Source: Pipra filicauda (lineage: Eukaryota > Chordata > Aves > Passeriformes > Pipridae). Taken from it: a stretch of 64,000 nt of DNA. Under the pieces are notes generated by a model, which was not told the origin of the DNA, ran no database searches, and saw nothing but the letters and a program-made list of their open reading frames with translations. The stretch is from positions 248,001 to 312,000 of the forward strand of contig NW_024104438.1 in assembly GCF_003945595.2 (NCBI RefSeq). Reading direction: 5' to 3'. Of this stretch, positions 32,672 to 45,234 are shown piece by piece; the stretch's first letter is position 1, and every line of letters begins with the position of its first letter. The position numbers and the translations under genes were made by a program.

Positions 32672-32688
32672 CTTCCCACTGTTAAAAT
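32415..32688 (-). CDS. Receptor first coding exon (start, TM1-TM2)
   Basis: The acceptor CCCTTTCCTCTCTTTCAG precedes 32688. Seventeen 5' UTR bases follow, then ATG at 32671-32669. A second ATG two codons later (32665) could also serve as start. The exon encodes the N-terminus, TM1 (VVIGLILTLIDLITLLGN) and TM2 up to VMPF. It ends within a serine codon, AG|GTGAGG. The frame upstream through the acceptor has no ATG that would fit a receptor N-terminus. Confidence 0.9.
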
Positions 32689-33067
32689 CTGAAAGAGAGG
32701 AAAGGGGAAAAACAAAATTACTTTGATGCACAACTTGTAGGTGTGTGAAATGAAGAACAGAAATATTGTTTATGCTTTATTTACTCCAAGGAAAATTCAC
32801 GCACCCTGCTGTGCCTGTGCCATCACTGTCCTGTGGTTATGAGTCCATTAGAAGTGTCTGAAATCCTAAAGGTGAGGATAAATGTGCAGCATAAGTCCTT
32901 CATGGCAATTAAAAGCCCTTCTGTGAACAAAAATGCATCATCAGAGGAAATGTGAGACAAAATTAAAAAATAAAAGAAAAAAGAAATGTACTGAGATCAG
33001 AGAAAGGACAAGCAAACATCTGAAAGCAAAAATTAAAGCAGCTGGGTTAGATCCCACTGAACAGCAT

Positions 33068-33148
33068 GCCATGCCCACAAAGTGTGGGGGCTGGAACTAG
33101 ATGATCTTTAAAGTCCCTTTCAACCTAAACCATTCTATGATTCTATAT
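33068..33148 (+). repeat. CR1 LINE 3' tail
   Basis: CTGGAACTAGATGATCTTTA followed by a pyrimidine-rich CCTTTCAACCTAAACC segment and ATTCTATGATTCTAT identify a short, 5'-truncated CR1 end. Confidence 0.88.
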
Positions 33149-33659
33149 TCTCATCACCATCAACTTTGCCACCCCCAGACCAGCTGAGGCTGCTTGCCCA
33201 GGCTGGCTGCTCCCATAACCCCACTGTCCAGCCCATGCCCTGCCCTGGGTTGTCCTGGTGCTTTTTCAGGCTCCGAAGTTAAGAGATTTTTTACTGCCAT
33301 CATGGGCAGCTTCATCTTCCAGTCCGAATGGACCAACACTCAAAAAAAATTCTGAGAGGTAAATGGACTGTGGATTTATCTAAGGGCATAATCTCTATTT
33401 TGTCCTGCCTCCCTTTCATGACCATTCCGGGCTCGGTTTGCTGGTTTGATTGGTGCTGAGCACTGAACTGACCTTTCCATTGGGCTGTCACCATCCAAAG
33501 GTCTTGTTCCTGAGCAGTAACAGCAGCTTTAGATGGGAAAATAGGATGAAATGAGGAAATTAAGTTCTCTTCATCTTCCCCAAACTCCATCACTTCACAG
33601 TTGAGTTTCTTCTTCCACTTTAATGCTCACTGAGTCTCATAAAAGCTTTTCTACAATTC

Positions 33660-34160
33660 ATTGAGTCAGGCCTTCCTTATCCTTCAGGCCCTGATTAAAC
33701 TTTGTTTCACCTGCAAATATCACCACTTCAGGATTCATGATTTTTCCAGTTGGAGGTTTATAGGTTCCCACATATCCCAGCCCCCATCCTTGCAAAGAGC
33801 ATCACTGGCCTCTCTTCCACATGCTGACTCACTGTCCACTCTCCCCCTGCATTTCACCTTCCAGACAAGTATTTATTCACACAAGGAACTTCCTTCTTAG
33901 CTCAGGGCTATTAAGTTTCCTTAAAATCCCCCACCATGAGGGACCATATTGAAAACCTTTCAGAAATCCAAGCAGGCTACAGCAGCTAGGTGCTTCTCAT
34001 CCACATACCTGCTCACTTCTTCCAGGCACTCCTATATGATTGTAAAGCTGGGCTGCTTTTTCTAAGAGCAATGCTGACCTTGTCCTTGGATGTAATCATG
34101 TATCACATGCACCCACTCATCCTTCAAAATCCTCAGCTCCCTCCCTTTACTTCTATTTAT
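33660..34160 (-). repeat. Possible old CR1/L3-like LINE fragment
   Basis: Phrases such as ACCATATTGAAAACCTTTCA followed by AGAAATCCAAGCAGGCTACA resemble the internal part of reptile/bird CR1-type elements read on the - strand. The match is diverged and made by eye only. Confidence 0.3.
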
Positions 34161-36789
34161 TAGCTGGATTTAGTGGTTTTGTTTTTTTCAAGTTAAAAAA
34201 AAAAAAAGTAAAATCAAGAAATAACTAAAGCTGTCTAGAAATAACTAAGAAGGTAAGAAAGAAAGCTTCTACTCAGCCAAGCTGGGATGAACAGGCACAT
34301 TTTTTGGACATCATCTCTGTGGCAGCCCCCTGAGCCAGCACTGCTAGAAGTCTGCAGGGTGTCTTAAGTACATCAGTCTTAATGAAAATGTTCCTTGGAC
34401 GACATTTCACATCCCAGTAACACCCCATAAAAATAAAATAAAGCATCCTGTCTCCAGCTCTTCTGTTACTGACAGGAAAGGGGATAATCTGTGCCACTCT
34501 TTGTAACAGCCCCACTGAGGATGTCACCAGGTTGGATGAGCTCCTGCAGAACAGTTGGATTTCAATGCAGCCACACTTCCTGGCAGAAAAACTGTTCAGC
34601 CCGTTCTCCCCCCCTGCATGGTCTGCACAGACAGCACAGTGACTGCCAGCTGGGAAAACCACATGGAGACAACCCGTGGCCACACAGCCAGCCAAGCTCC
34701 AGAACCTGCCACTGCAAGGGCCATTCCGTGCTCCACATCCATCTCCCAGCTCATCTCCCATATCTGCTGGGACATGCTGGTGTCCTCACACCTCTGGTAC
34801 TTCTGTAAGGTCTGGAAACAGTCCTCTGATTCCCACCTCAAGCTGACCCCTAACCAGTTTACACACATGGGCACCACCCAGTCAGTTCCACATTGTCCCC
34901 GAAGACCATGGGGCTTCTAAGACATGAACAGCAAAAATCAATTTTGACGAAAAACCTATGGTTTAAACCTTAAAATCTGGCATTGGTTTGTAAAACACCA
35001 GGTCTTAAGGTTTTTAAAAAATGGTGTCAGATTTTTGTTCCATAGCCGTGGATAGATGAGAATGATAGAGGAGAAGTCTGGATTAATTATCTGGGGTTTT
35101 TTAGATGTAACTGAAACAAGAAGGTTTCAAAGCCACGTTTTCCTTTTTCTGCAAAGACTGTTCCCAGGCGGTCATTAAGTCTGTATCAGTGTTAGTACAG
35201 CTCTAATTAAAGCAGATTGTTACTTACAGAACATTGCTCTGCTACTGCTCTGCAAATACACACCACTCTCAAACTTTAAGTAGCATTAGGACACGGTTAT
35301 TAGAGTTTCTCTTTGCAAGTGCCCTGTGCTCCTCAAGTGCCATCTTAGCCATCAGCCTGGGTTAAAAGGTCTTCTCAAGTGAAAAACTCACAGAAGGTTC
35401 CTTAATGCAGGATATATCCAGGAGTATGACTCAATGATGAACAAAAACAGGAGACAGATGTGCCCACACTCAAAAAACATTAGGGAAAAACCCTCTTGTC
35501 TAACTATTCTTTGGTCAAAGACAGGCTGAGGACTGGAAATAAGGCTGTCCTTATTTGACATCCATGACTTCTCTATGACAAAAGAAAGGGATGATGGGTG
35601 CTTGAAACTTCAGGCCTGGACCCTGAACCCTAATTTAGAGTGCAGACAACAGGGTCTTGCTGCTCCTGATTCCTTTTCAAGGATCCCCAGGCAGAGGGGC
35701 CCTGGAAGCTCATCCACAGTCCCTGTTAACTGAGAAGTGCAGCTTCTCCACCTGGAGAATTGTTAATGCAGGAAAGTGGGAGATGAGACAATCCTAACAT
35801 CTCTGTGGAAATTACTGGGACAAAGCAGGATGTGCCATCCTTCCCAGGGATGTACTTCCACAGCTTAAAATATTGTAGCTTTTAAATTCTCCCATGAGCT
35901 GCACCAGCCCATAGGGTTGTGATGCTCATATACCCCAGAGTCTTTCTACAACATCAGTCTTTCAGTCTTTTCTGTAAGGAGCCCTCTTAAACCAATAGGA
36001 TAAATGCCCAATTGTACCATGATGTGGGAGCATCCCAGGTTTCCTGGGGACCTCAGATGCCTCGGGGTTTGCACTGTTCTTATTTGTTCTTATTATAGTT
36101 TTACTTTCCTTCAAAAAAACTCATGGGCTAGATTCTGCTCTCAGGTTGCCTGAGCAAAGCAACCCCATCATTTCAGTCTCCCTTTAATATCCAGAAAGTT
36201 TGACCTAATTTATTCTGCAGAAAAATCCCAAGCAAAAGGTTAATTTCGTCAGTAAAAGGTATATTTTGATGGCAAGGGAGCAAAAAAAGAAACAAGCTCT
36301 GCAATCTCAAGGTTGACTGCACTTTAAAATCTTACAGGAATGATGAAAAATGGAAATACATTACTGGAAATGTATTTGCTGTCAGACTCTGCTAAACCAA
36401 GAAGGAACCAACCTACGGCAGCAGGTTCGAAAATCACACCTGCTCCAGGACCTCAAACACATTTCCCTCCTCCTCCTCCTCCCTGTGAGTGAAAACTGCA
36501 TCGGCTCAGTAATTTGTTGAACAGTGCATTACTGTGCAAGGCTCTGTGTGGTGATAAAGGAGCGGGAACATCCCTGGGGATGCTTCCACCCGTACAATCT
36601 GCGTTCAAGGAGGCCACGCAGCGACTGAGCCTCTGCACTGACTTTCCTTCTCCCTCCCTCTATCCAACTTTCCCATTTGAAGGGCAGCATTTTTTTCCCA
36701 CATTTAAAGGTGTGGAATCGGCACAGAACAATTCCCACGGCCTCTCTGCCAGCCCCGGGGCTGGAAACCCGGCAAAGAACAGTATCCTT

Positions 36790-36999
36790 ACCTTCAAAGC
36801 TGACGGCTGACCGCAGCCGGCCGGCTTGAAGCAGCTGAGCAGTATCCCTGAGCCCGGAGCGTGGATCTTGCTCAGCAGCAGGGTACAAAGGACTCAGAGC
36901 AGCTCTCGGGGCTCCCGGATCCCTCCCCACGGAACTTCTCCCAGCCCGGCTGCGTGAGGCTGATGGCTCCTGCCTCAAGGCAGGACATGGAACCCGCAC
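36790..36999 (-). ncRNA. Candidate non-coding leader exon 3' end (receptor 5' UTR)
   Basis: The donor at 36791-36790 (GTAAGG) would join this exon to 32688. The joined frame runs open upstream for 69 codons but contains no ATG and is closed by an in-frame TAG at 37002-37000, so it should be untranslated. The 5' limit is arbitrary. Confidence 0.35.
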
Positions 37000-37198
37000 C
37001 TACAGCCGGCACAGCGGTTTGGGATCGCCCCCCGGCAGACGGGCACGCTCCTCCACAGCCAGAGCAGCTCTCTCGTAACCACTGCTCCGAGGAGAGAGGA
37101 GAGACTGGAGCGTAACCACAGCAGTAAAACTCAAGGCGAAGTTAAATCCACTCTGCAAACATGGGGGTGCCCTTTGGTGTTGGGGGAGCGACCGAGCC

Positions 37199-37400
37199 GG
37201 GGTGCCAAACACACAGTCCCTGTGCTGCCAAACTACCAAGCCCTGGGGTGCCAAACCCCCAGCCCCTGAGCGCAAAAACACCAACCCCCGGGGTGCAAAT
37301 CGCGAGCCACGGGGTTCCAAATCCAACTCCCTGGGGTAAAAAATTCCAAAACTCGGGGAGTAAGAATGCCAACCCTCCGGGGAGCAAAGCCCCTGGCCAC
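37199..37400. repeat. Degenerate ~22-bp minisatellite in CpG island
   Basis: About nine units begin GGGGTGCCAAA or a variant and end in CCCT/CCCC-type sequence, with spacing of 21-24 bp and strong decay at the right end. The repeat lies between the two candidate leader-exon donors. C- and G-rich runs could form quadruplex or hairpin structure, which is inference. Confidence 0.75.
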
Positions 37401-38045
37401 CGGCAGGGCAAAACCCCGAGGATGCTGGAGAGCACATGTGCCCCTGCATCAGGCCGGGGCAGGGGGAACCAGCCCGGGGTCTGTCTCGGGGATGGGGAAG
37501 GAGAGGGAGAAGCCCTGCCCGGGCTGGGAAACGCTGTCTGGGGGTGTGTGTCCTTTGGGCAGGGAGCACACGACCTGCCTGGGGGAAGCCTGCTAAAGAG
37601 GGAATCCCACCCGGAGCGGCGAGGGGCGGCAGTACAGCCCACGGGGAGCCCTGCCCGGGGAGGGGATCTCAGGACCTGCCCGGGGATGGGGACGGGGATG
37701 AGGATGCCGGCGGCAGCACTTACCGAGGGAGCCGTGGAAGCCGCCCCGCTCGTTCCTCTGCCCCGCTCCTCCCCGCTCCCTGCCGGGAGCCGTTTCATCC
37801 CTCCGGGAGCCGGAGCTCCCCGTGGAAATGGTGCTTTTTTTTTTTTTTTCCCCTGCCTTCAAACCAGCCTTCCCACTCCCCCCGCCCCGCCGCAGCTGCA
37901 AGGGCACGGCGATCTGATGCACGAAAATAAAAATAAGCGGGTTCAGTGGGGTTGTCTCCTCCGTTGCTAAATAGGGTGTTCTGTTCATGAACCAAAATGC
38001 CGAAAAAAACCCCAGACTGGAAGGGGAACCTGTGGCATCAGCGTT

Positions 38046-38059
38046 GGTGACGTGTCACC
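38046..38059. promoter_or_regulatory. Palindromic GGTGACGTGTCACC motif
   Basis: Six-base perfect arms (GGTGAC / GTCACC) around GT sit at the outer edge of the CpG-rich block. The motif resembles T-box or bZIP half-site pairs. Binding is inference. Confidence 0.3.
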
Positions 38060-38150
38060 TGCCCAGTCCCTCCCTGCCTTGCCAGGGAGGTTGGGTCGGG
38101 GTCGGAGCGATGGGATGGTGGGTGTTGGGTTTTGGAGCAGCTGGAAGCAG

Positions 38151-39472
38151 GGCGGTGGGTTGTTTAGGCATGTCCGGGGGGCAAACCTGGCTAAATTGGC
38201 TGCCTGCAAAGGAGAAGCCCTCTTCCCAGCTGCAGGTCTGGGCTTGAGGGAGTGACTGACACCTCTCGGACTCCTCTGGGAGCTCACTCAACTTAATGAG
38301 CTGGCAGAAAATGAGCTTGGCAGAGAAGGTGTGAAAATCTCGTTCTTTGAGTGCTTGGGTGGCAACCTCGTCCATAGCCCTTGTTCTAAAACAACCCCCT
38401 AAATCACACCCAAATGCATCAACTCTTCACACTGGCTTGCTGTCACCAGTAAGTCTCTCTCCTTTCCCACCTGTTTTCCAAATAGAATTGCAGAGGTTTT
38501 GGACTGTGGCTTCACATATAACCAAAAACGTCCTTGCAGAGTTTTCTCAATGAGCCTGGAAAAGAAATCTCTTGAGTAGGATTGGTGAAAAGTAAAGAAA
38601 CTCAGATTTACTGTCCTCTACCTGGAGTAGCCTAGCTCTTGGCTGGCCATTGGCCTCCCAGGTTTTGGGTTTGTGTTTGATGTTGATAACTAAACTGTGA
38701 TGGAAGAGCATGTTTGGATCATTTTGTATTCAGAAATAGCAGATTACCCTTTGACAATAATAAAATATAGTTTAAATTATGTTTTTCCACTCGAGGGAAG
38801 GGAGGGAAGGAAGGAAGGCAGGAAGGAAAGGAAGGGAGGAAGGAAAGGAAGGAAGTAAGGAAGGAAAAGCTGGAGAAATAAGTATTTCTTATTTGTGGAT
38901 CAGAGTATTTTATGAATTTTGATTGATTCCATTACTTTAGTCAACATAAGCTTCCATGTGTTTCTGAAAATGTCAGCTTTGACAACTTTGGTGTAAAATT
39001 CTTTAATATTGTGTTTCAAGTTATCTTCTAATTTAATTTAAAAAAGGCTTTTATAGAAACTGAAATTTGAGAAAAATATTTTATTTTAATCAAAAATCAA
39101 CAGTATTCAAACCTGAAGAAAAGTTTCTGTCTGTGGTTCACCAGTCCTCTTTGCCAGCTGAACTCTTGGAGCCACTCAGGGAAAAGGAGTAAAGGGGTGG
39201 AAGTTATAATAAAAATAATTTCTGGATTGAGGGTTTTATTTAAAATCTGGTACAGAGTCTGTTATCTCTCCATTTGCTGACAACCAAACATCAACAAATA
39301 GAGTTAAATTATATATAAATCTACACATTTATATTAAGTATAGCACATTTTATATTAATATTTTAAAATTATATAATATATATAAAATTATGCAAAGGAG
39401 AAAAACCTTGTAATTTTAAATAATAGCTAGTTCATTTTTTTTTTAACAGAACTTTCCTAAAGCATATTTTCC
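38151..39472. other. Intergenic, AT-rich
   Basis: No gene was recognised. It holds a GGAA-rich microsatellite (38794-38867) and a strongly AT-rich stretch at 39300-39420. Confidence 0.75.
38794..38867. repeat. GGAA-rich purine microsatellite
   Basis: About 75 bp of imperfect GGAA/GGGA repeats form an all-purine tract on the + strand. This is a typical simple repeat. GGAA arrays can bind ETS factors, but nothing here shows that they do. Confidence 0.95.
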
Positions 39473-40255
39473 ATAGAATCACAGAATCATAGAATATTTT
39501 GTGTTGAAAGGAACATTTTGGAGTCGTACAGTCCCAACCCCCCTGCCATAGGCAAGGACACCTTCCACTAGACCAGGTCACTCAAAGCCCCATCCAACCT
39601 GGCCTTGAACACTTCCAGGGATGGGGCATCTACAGCTTCTCTGGGCAACCTGTGCCAGGGCCTCACCACCCTCACTGTGAAAGATTTCTTCCTTATCTCT
39701 AGTCTGAATCTACCCTCTTCTAGTTTAAAAACATCATCATCCCTTTCCTATGGCAACAGGCCTTGCTAAAACATCTGCCCCTGTGTTTCTTATAATCTCC
39801 TTTAGGCCCTGGAAGGTGCTGTAAGATCTCCCCAGAGCCTTCTCTTCTCCAGGCTGAACACCCCCATCTCTCTCAACCTGTCTCCATAGCAGAAGTGCTC
39901 CAGCCCCCTGAGCATCTTTGTGGCCTCCTCTGGACTTGTTCCAACAGGTCCACATCCTTCTTATGTTGGGGGTCCAGAGCTGGATGCAGCACTGCAGGTG
40001 GGGTCTCACCGGAGCGGAGAAGGGCAGAATCCTCCCCTCGCCTGCTGCCCACACTGCTTTGGATGCAGCCCAGGATACAACTGGCTTTCTGGGCTGCCAG
40101 AGCACATTGCTGGCTCATGTCCATCCTCACCAGCACCCCCAAATCCTTCTCCAGGGCTGCTCTCATTCCTTTCATCCCCCAGCCTGGATTGATACCAGGA
40201 GTTGCCCCGACCCAGGTGCAGGACCTTTCATTTGGCCTTGCTGAACCCCTCTTTT
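39473..40255 (-). repeat. CR1 LINE fragment, ~780 bp
   Basis: On the + strand it begins with the reversed tail ATAGAATCACAGAATCATAG. It continues through CCTTGAACACTTCCAGGGAT, CTCACCACCCTCACTGTGAA and CTTCTCCAGGCTGAACACCC-type phrases, so it is a minus-strand CR1 3' portion. Frames of 90-142 codons in this interval are CR1-derived. Confidence 0.93.
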
Positions 40256-43200
40256 TCTCCTCCTCTCTTTCCCTTGAATTGATAGCGCAGAAATAGTTCA
40301 AAAATCCAAAGGAAATTGCCTCTCTACCTAATTACCTTTCCTGGGGGCCGGAGGGGTCTCTGCCGCTGTCCATGGTATCAGAGGGTCACCCGGCCATGCT
40401 TTCCTCCTGCTGGGCCTTTCTTTGTCCTCATGTAATCCAGGCAGGCTATCAGACTCCAATAATTGAGTTTTTATGGAGTAGAGAATAATAGCAAAGGCCT
40501 GCAGCTCTTCAACAGCACCAATTCCAGAAAAATGGCAAAGGAAATAACAGCAAGAAGAGGAAGAAAGTGGCTTGGACAGAGTGTTGCAAATACTGTGTCA
40601 GACACTTGTATTAATGTCATCTGTGATTGATGTTACAGACCATCAAAAAACATGACACAATTTAATATTTACTGGAATTTCAAGGGTATTGTCAAGCAGG
40701 AATTCTTAGGATGTCATGGGTTGTTGGGGTTCTGGTTTTACATTATATTCAGTGCTATCTGGAAAGGGAGAAGTGAGAGAAAATAGAATTTATCTGGCTT
40801 TCTGATCTTTACCACGAGCAGAGTAATAGGAAATGTACATTGCAGAGCCTTTTGTATATAAAAAGCATCCTGATCTCAGAAAATCTGAGGAGTAGTAGAG
40901 CTGTTTATGCAGATACTGAGGTACAGCTCCTTAAATTGGCAAACAAGATGGTACAGGGGATGGGATACTCAGAATGGTTTGAGGCTTCATTTCCACTTGG
41001 TACCTACTTGGAAAGCATTGTTAAAACCCCTGAGGAGTGGGGGAAGGAGCTCAGACCAATGTGTTAAGTTTCCAAGTGGAAGGATACAAGAAAACACTTT
41101 CCTTGGTGGCTTTTAGACTTCACGGCTTCAGCAGTGGGGCAGCTGCCATGGCATATGACAACCCCACCACACGTGGAGATTTAAGGAATGCACAGAGAAT
41201 AACAGATAAGAAAGGTCTGTAAATCACATGGAATTGGGTAAATAGGCCTGTGGGAGTGGCAGGTTTGTTTTGGTGTTTTCTCTTCCCTTGCCTCTTGAAA
41301 GGGGGACACTGATGGCGCTGCCTCTTGTTCAGCCCCTTCTTAGGGCAGCGGTGTGAGAAGTAGAAGGAAGAAATGAGCATTTACTTTCCTGTCTGTCTTG
41401 ATTTATCCAGATGTGAAATTGTACAAACAGTTGTCTCAACTGTTAAATAACTCTTTACTAACTCTGCTGATTGACAGGATTTCTGAACAGAAGCCTCTGA
41501 AGGCACTTGCTAACCACTTTTCTGGCAGCCCTACAAATCAGAAGCAGCTGCCTCTGAGATGTGCTCACTGTCAGGTTGCATTGGCATGCTGGGCTTGATT
41601 TCTCTGTAAGTGGTGTTAGTCATCAGCCCAAGCAATGAAGTTCCTTTGACACATGATACCTGCTGTGCTCTCTGATTGTACTTTTTTCAATATCTTATGT
41701 GTTGTAGCATCTGAGACATTTCTTGTGCTTGATGAATTCTACCTGGCAATTTCACTTGCAATTTTCCCTCATCAGAACCCATATATTTATATTTCCTTTT
41801 TCAGGTGGGATTTGTAATCTTTCTACCTTGACATATTCACTCCTAAGATGAACACTGAGGGATTACTTTATTGCCTGTGCCAGGCACTCAGCTCAACTGT
41901 TCTACACTGCTTCCACTTGCCCCTCGGACCCCAAAAGTGGTCCCACTTCTCTCCAATGGCTGTGTGGGAGATATAAACTCCTAATTTCTCCTGTCTCAAT
42001 TATGTAATGTATATTCTGGAAATAAATAGTACAGGTATTCCTATTGCCTTCCACATTTGCCTTCCAGCAATGTTTCTCTGGATACACTTTTAACTGTGCA
42101 AATACCTCCACGTCTCTGTGTGTGCCTCAGCTGAACTGCAGCCTGTGTCACTCTGTTGAAAAATCAGCATATTCCCAATTTTCAAGGGAACTGGAAAGAC
42201 CCAAAACATTCTTAGCGAAATCCATGGGAATTACTGGAGCCCAGGAGAGAGTTTATCAGAATTTATTTTCACATCATCCATTAATTCAAGGCGGGAAGAT
42301 GGATATACAGTTACAGGCAATTTTGGATCATTGGATCAGTCCCACTTGGGGAGGAAGAAAAGCAATCATAATTTATCTCTTCAAAACCCAAACTGTAAAA
42401 TGTGGCAGGCATCTCCCACCCAAGTGCAGACTCAGACCAGTCTTTCCTGGAGTTCAGGATGTGGATGTAGTCTCTGACAGAGAGCAGGACTGACCAGCTG
42501 TGGCAGAGATCAGGGCGGTGCAGAGGGCTGGTTTGCAGGGGCACTCATGAGGTACAGACTGCCTGACTCATTTGAGAGGACAGTGTATCCCTTGGTAGCT
42601 GTTTCATGATGAAAATGAGTTTCAAAATCCATTTTTTCTGTCATTCTACACGAGTTTCTCATTGGTACCAACAAGCAAAGTGTGGTTGCCAGACAGAGCT
42701 GTGGTCGCTCACCCCATACCTCAGCTCATAACCCCTCAGCTGCAGGTCTGTAGGTACTTAACTGACTTAGTTGATATATGGAGGTTTGTGTCCAAATTCT
42801 GCTCTATTATGGATGGACCCTTGAGCTAGTGAAGCGTTTGAGGCTCATAAGCTGTAAAAGCATGTTCAGAAACAGAAATGGCATAGCTCTGCCTTGTGAC
42901 TTGTAACAGTGGCAGCTCCTGAATGCCCTTGAATGTTTGAGTCTTTCGTTGTGGCTTCATTTCAGTCACACTCTGGTGTCCCTCCACGCAGCAGTGAGCA
43001 GCTCCAGCTGAATCTTCGTCACTCCATGGGAAGACCTTGGGCAGTTCATTCTGTAGAGGGATAATAGATCTGATGCTGCCAGATTACAGTCCTTTTGCAC
43101 TGGCTGATAATATAACAGCCATAGCTGTGCTTGAGGTATCCTATAGTTCACACGGAGGTATATAAGGCTGTCAGGAAACTATCCCTGAGTTTTCTTGAAA

Positions 43201-45234
43201 GCAATAATGATTTTTACAGTAATGTCAGCTGTTAGACATCAGGACACTCCCTGGGAACTTTGGATAGCTTGCACTGGACTGTGCACACATCTGCTGCGTG
43301 TTCTCATGAAATTGCTTGTTCACATCTCTGAAGTGGCTTGTTTATCTCTTTGTAGCTGTTGGGCAGATGCCTTTTATTTGTGTGGGAAGTTTCTCCAGAA
43401 ATTTGATGGTACTTCTAAGCAAAATGTTTTTGCATGTGTAGGGCATGTCCCAGTTATCAGATGGTCAGGGTTTCAACGTGGGCACGCTCCCTGCCCTTGT
43501 TTACACCGCGGCACTTTCACTGAGCATCCCTGTGTTGTGCAAACAGAAGCCCATTGTCAGGAAGGAGCCTTGGTATTTTTACCCTTATGTTAATGAGGAA
43601 TCAACCGAAACCTGGTGAGTAAGACCAACGTTCCCCAAAGTGCTCCCTAATTATGGCCACCTCCGTTCCTCAGCACCCAGATTGGGATGCCTTGGCTGGG
43701 TTTGCAGTGGGGTTGTGCAACTAAGCCTTGTGTGTTCTTTGAGTTCTCAAAGACCATTGGAAAATTCAAGCCCAAGAGGTATGAAGATGCTTGAACTGAG
43801 TCATCAGAAGTGAGTGGACATTTTTTAAGCCTTCACTGCCTGCCAAAAACAGCATAATGACTCAACGTCATGGTCTGAAACAAAAAGCCTGGTTCTGCGT
43901 GTTATCTATTAGACCACGTCAGATGTGAGGGAGGGAGAAAATGATAAATCTAGTCAGCAATTCCACTGAGTAGACACTAGAGATCTGTTCCAGAGACCAC
44001 CAAGGGCAGATGCAAAGGCTTTTGTTAACCTTGGAAGAAAAGACACCAGTGGGCACAGTGATACACAAAAATGTGTCCTGAGAGGGAGGAGAGCACTAAA
44101 TGCCCACACACAAAACCACTGGAGGAAAAAAGTCAGTATGTCCTACACACTGTATCAGGACAGAGTATTTATTTGAATAGCTGCCATGTTTTACTTGCTT
44201 CCAACAATTATGTTTCCTGGCTCTGTTATGTATTTCTAGCAACAGCGCTGAAATTATTGTGTAGCTCTGAAAGAAAAAAAGCCATCTAAGAATCGTATCC
44301 TCAAAACCACTTGTCAGCCTGCAAAAAGTTACCAAAGAAAATTTTCTTTTCCTTTTTTATTGTTCTTCTGACAAGGTGGACAGAGGCTGTTTTCTCTTGT
44401 GCTGAAAAATCTAATTATATACGTACATAAAAAAATAGAAGGCACTAAACATTTGTCTCGCATGACTCACCACTGTCTTTCCAAATGTCATAAACGCTGG
44501 CAAGCAAACTACAATCACAAAACACATTAGTGTCTCTCAAGGCTGCTTGGCTCGATTACAGACTGGAAAGGATTAGGCTGAGTAATTGGGAAAAGATGGG
44601 AGGAAGATTTCACCAGGCATCTGGGATTATTGCATGCTGGAAACATTGCAGAAGATAAGCCACTAAAGGACAATCCAGTGCCTTCAGCAACGCTCCCCAT
44701 CGCAGGGTGATACTGTTTGTGCATCCCAGAAGAGATGAAGAAACAAACCATTGGCCAAGTGGAAGATGAGACACCCACATTTTGCAACGCCCAAGAAGAA
44801 CAATGTCTTGAACACCACCATTCCCTGGGAATTGCTTTCTTCTCATGCGCTCTCTTACTGCAGCAGCCACAGAAACGAAAGCCAAAGCTTGCTCCTACTG
44901 AACCTTTGCTATCACAGCTTGAACTTCTGGCCCTGGATAAACCTCAGGAAGCACTGTGGATGGGACTGCGAGCTACATTTTTACCACAGACACAAGCTGA
45001 GAGCTTCTCTGGGGTTGCTCTGCCTTAATCAGGCTGTCCAGGAATTCAAATTTTAGTCTAGGAATTCAAATGTAGCTTTGCACCTAAAATAAAGGGCTGT
45101 TAAACCATCATTTGGGCTTCCTGTTTTAAAGAAAAAAGTGGATCCCTCTCTGGATTACATCTTCATGGGTACCTCCCGTGCAGGAGCAAGGCTGTTGCCT
45201 GGAAGCTCTACTCTGGACCAGGTGATGCAGAGGA
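40256..45234. other. Intergenic, no recognised gene
   Basis: About 5 kb of ordinary-looking DNA. Frames such as 42044-42493 (+) and 43195-43593 (+) match nothing I know and lack splice or promoter context. Confidence 0.7.

Larger units (their letters stand above)
32689..36791 (-). other. Probable receptor 5' UTR intron
   Basis: The coding exon has a strong acceptor at 32689-32690, so the 5' UTR must continue upstream. The best partner donor is TGAAG|GTAAGG at 36792/36791, which would make a 4.1-kb intron. Inside are a short CR1 tail (33068-33148) and possibly an old, diverged LINE fragment (about 33660-34160). The 162-codon frame at 34273-34761 (-) resembles nothing known. Confidence 0.5.
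36500..38150 (-). promoter_or_regulatory. CpG-rich block, probable receptor promoter and 5' UTR exons
   Basis: The region is GC- and CpG-rich compared with its surroundings. It has a GC box (CCCGCCCCGCCG, 37881-37892) and lies just upstream of the receptor on its strand. Two strong minus-strand donors end possible leader exons at 36792 (TGAAG|GTAAGG) and 37724 (CTCG|GTAAGTG). The transcription start is not visible, and no clear TATA box was found. Long frames on both strands here reflect the GC content and the internal tandem repeat. Confidence 0.5.

Noticed and set aside
34273..34761. 162-codon minus-strand frame in the receptor leader intron
   Set aside because: It matches no known protein, has no ATG-context or splice support, and a frame is also open on the opposite strand.
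36529..36999. In-frame N-terminal extension of the receptor through the upstream exon
   Set aside because: Splicing 36792 to 32688 keeps a 69-codon frame open, but it starts at GTG, contains no ATG and is preceded directly by TAG. The Arg/Pro-rich sequence does not resemble a receptor N-terminus.
37161..37970. 269-codon plus-strand frame in the CpG-rich block
   Set aside because: Its first half translates the degenerate minisatellite, composition is Pro/Gly/Arg-rich, and long frames are open on both strands at once, as expected from high GC content. No domain is visible.
39873..40301. Overlapping 90-142-codon frames on both strands near 40 kb
   Set aside because: They lie within a minus-strand CR1 LINE fragment.
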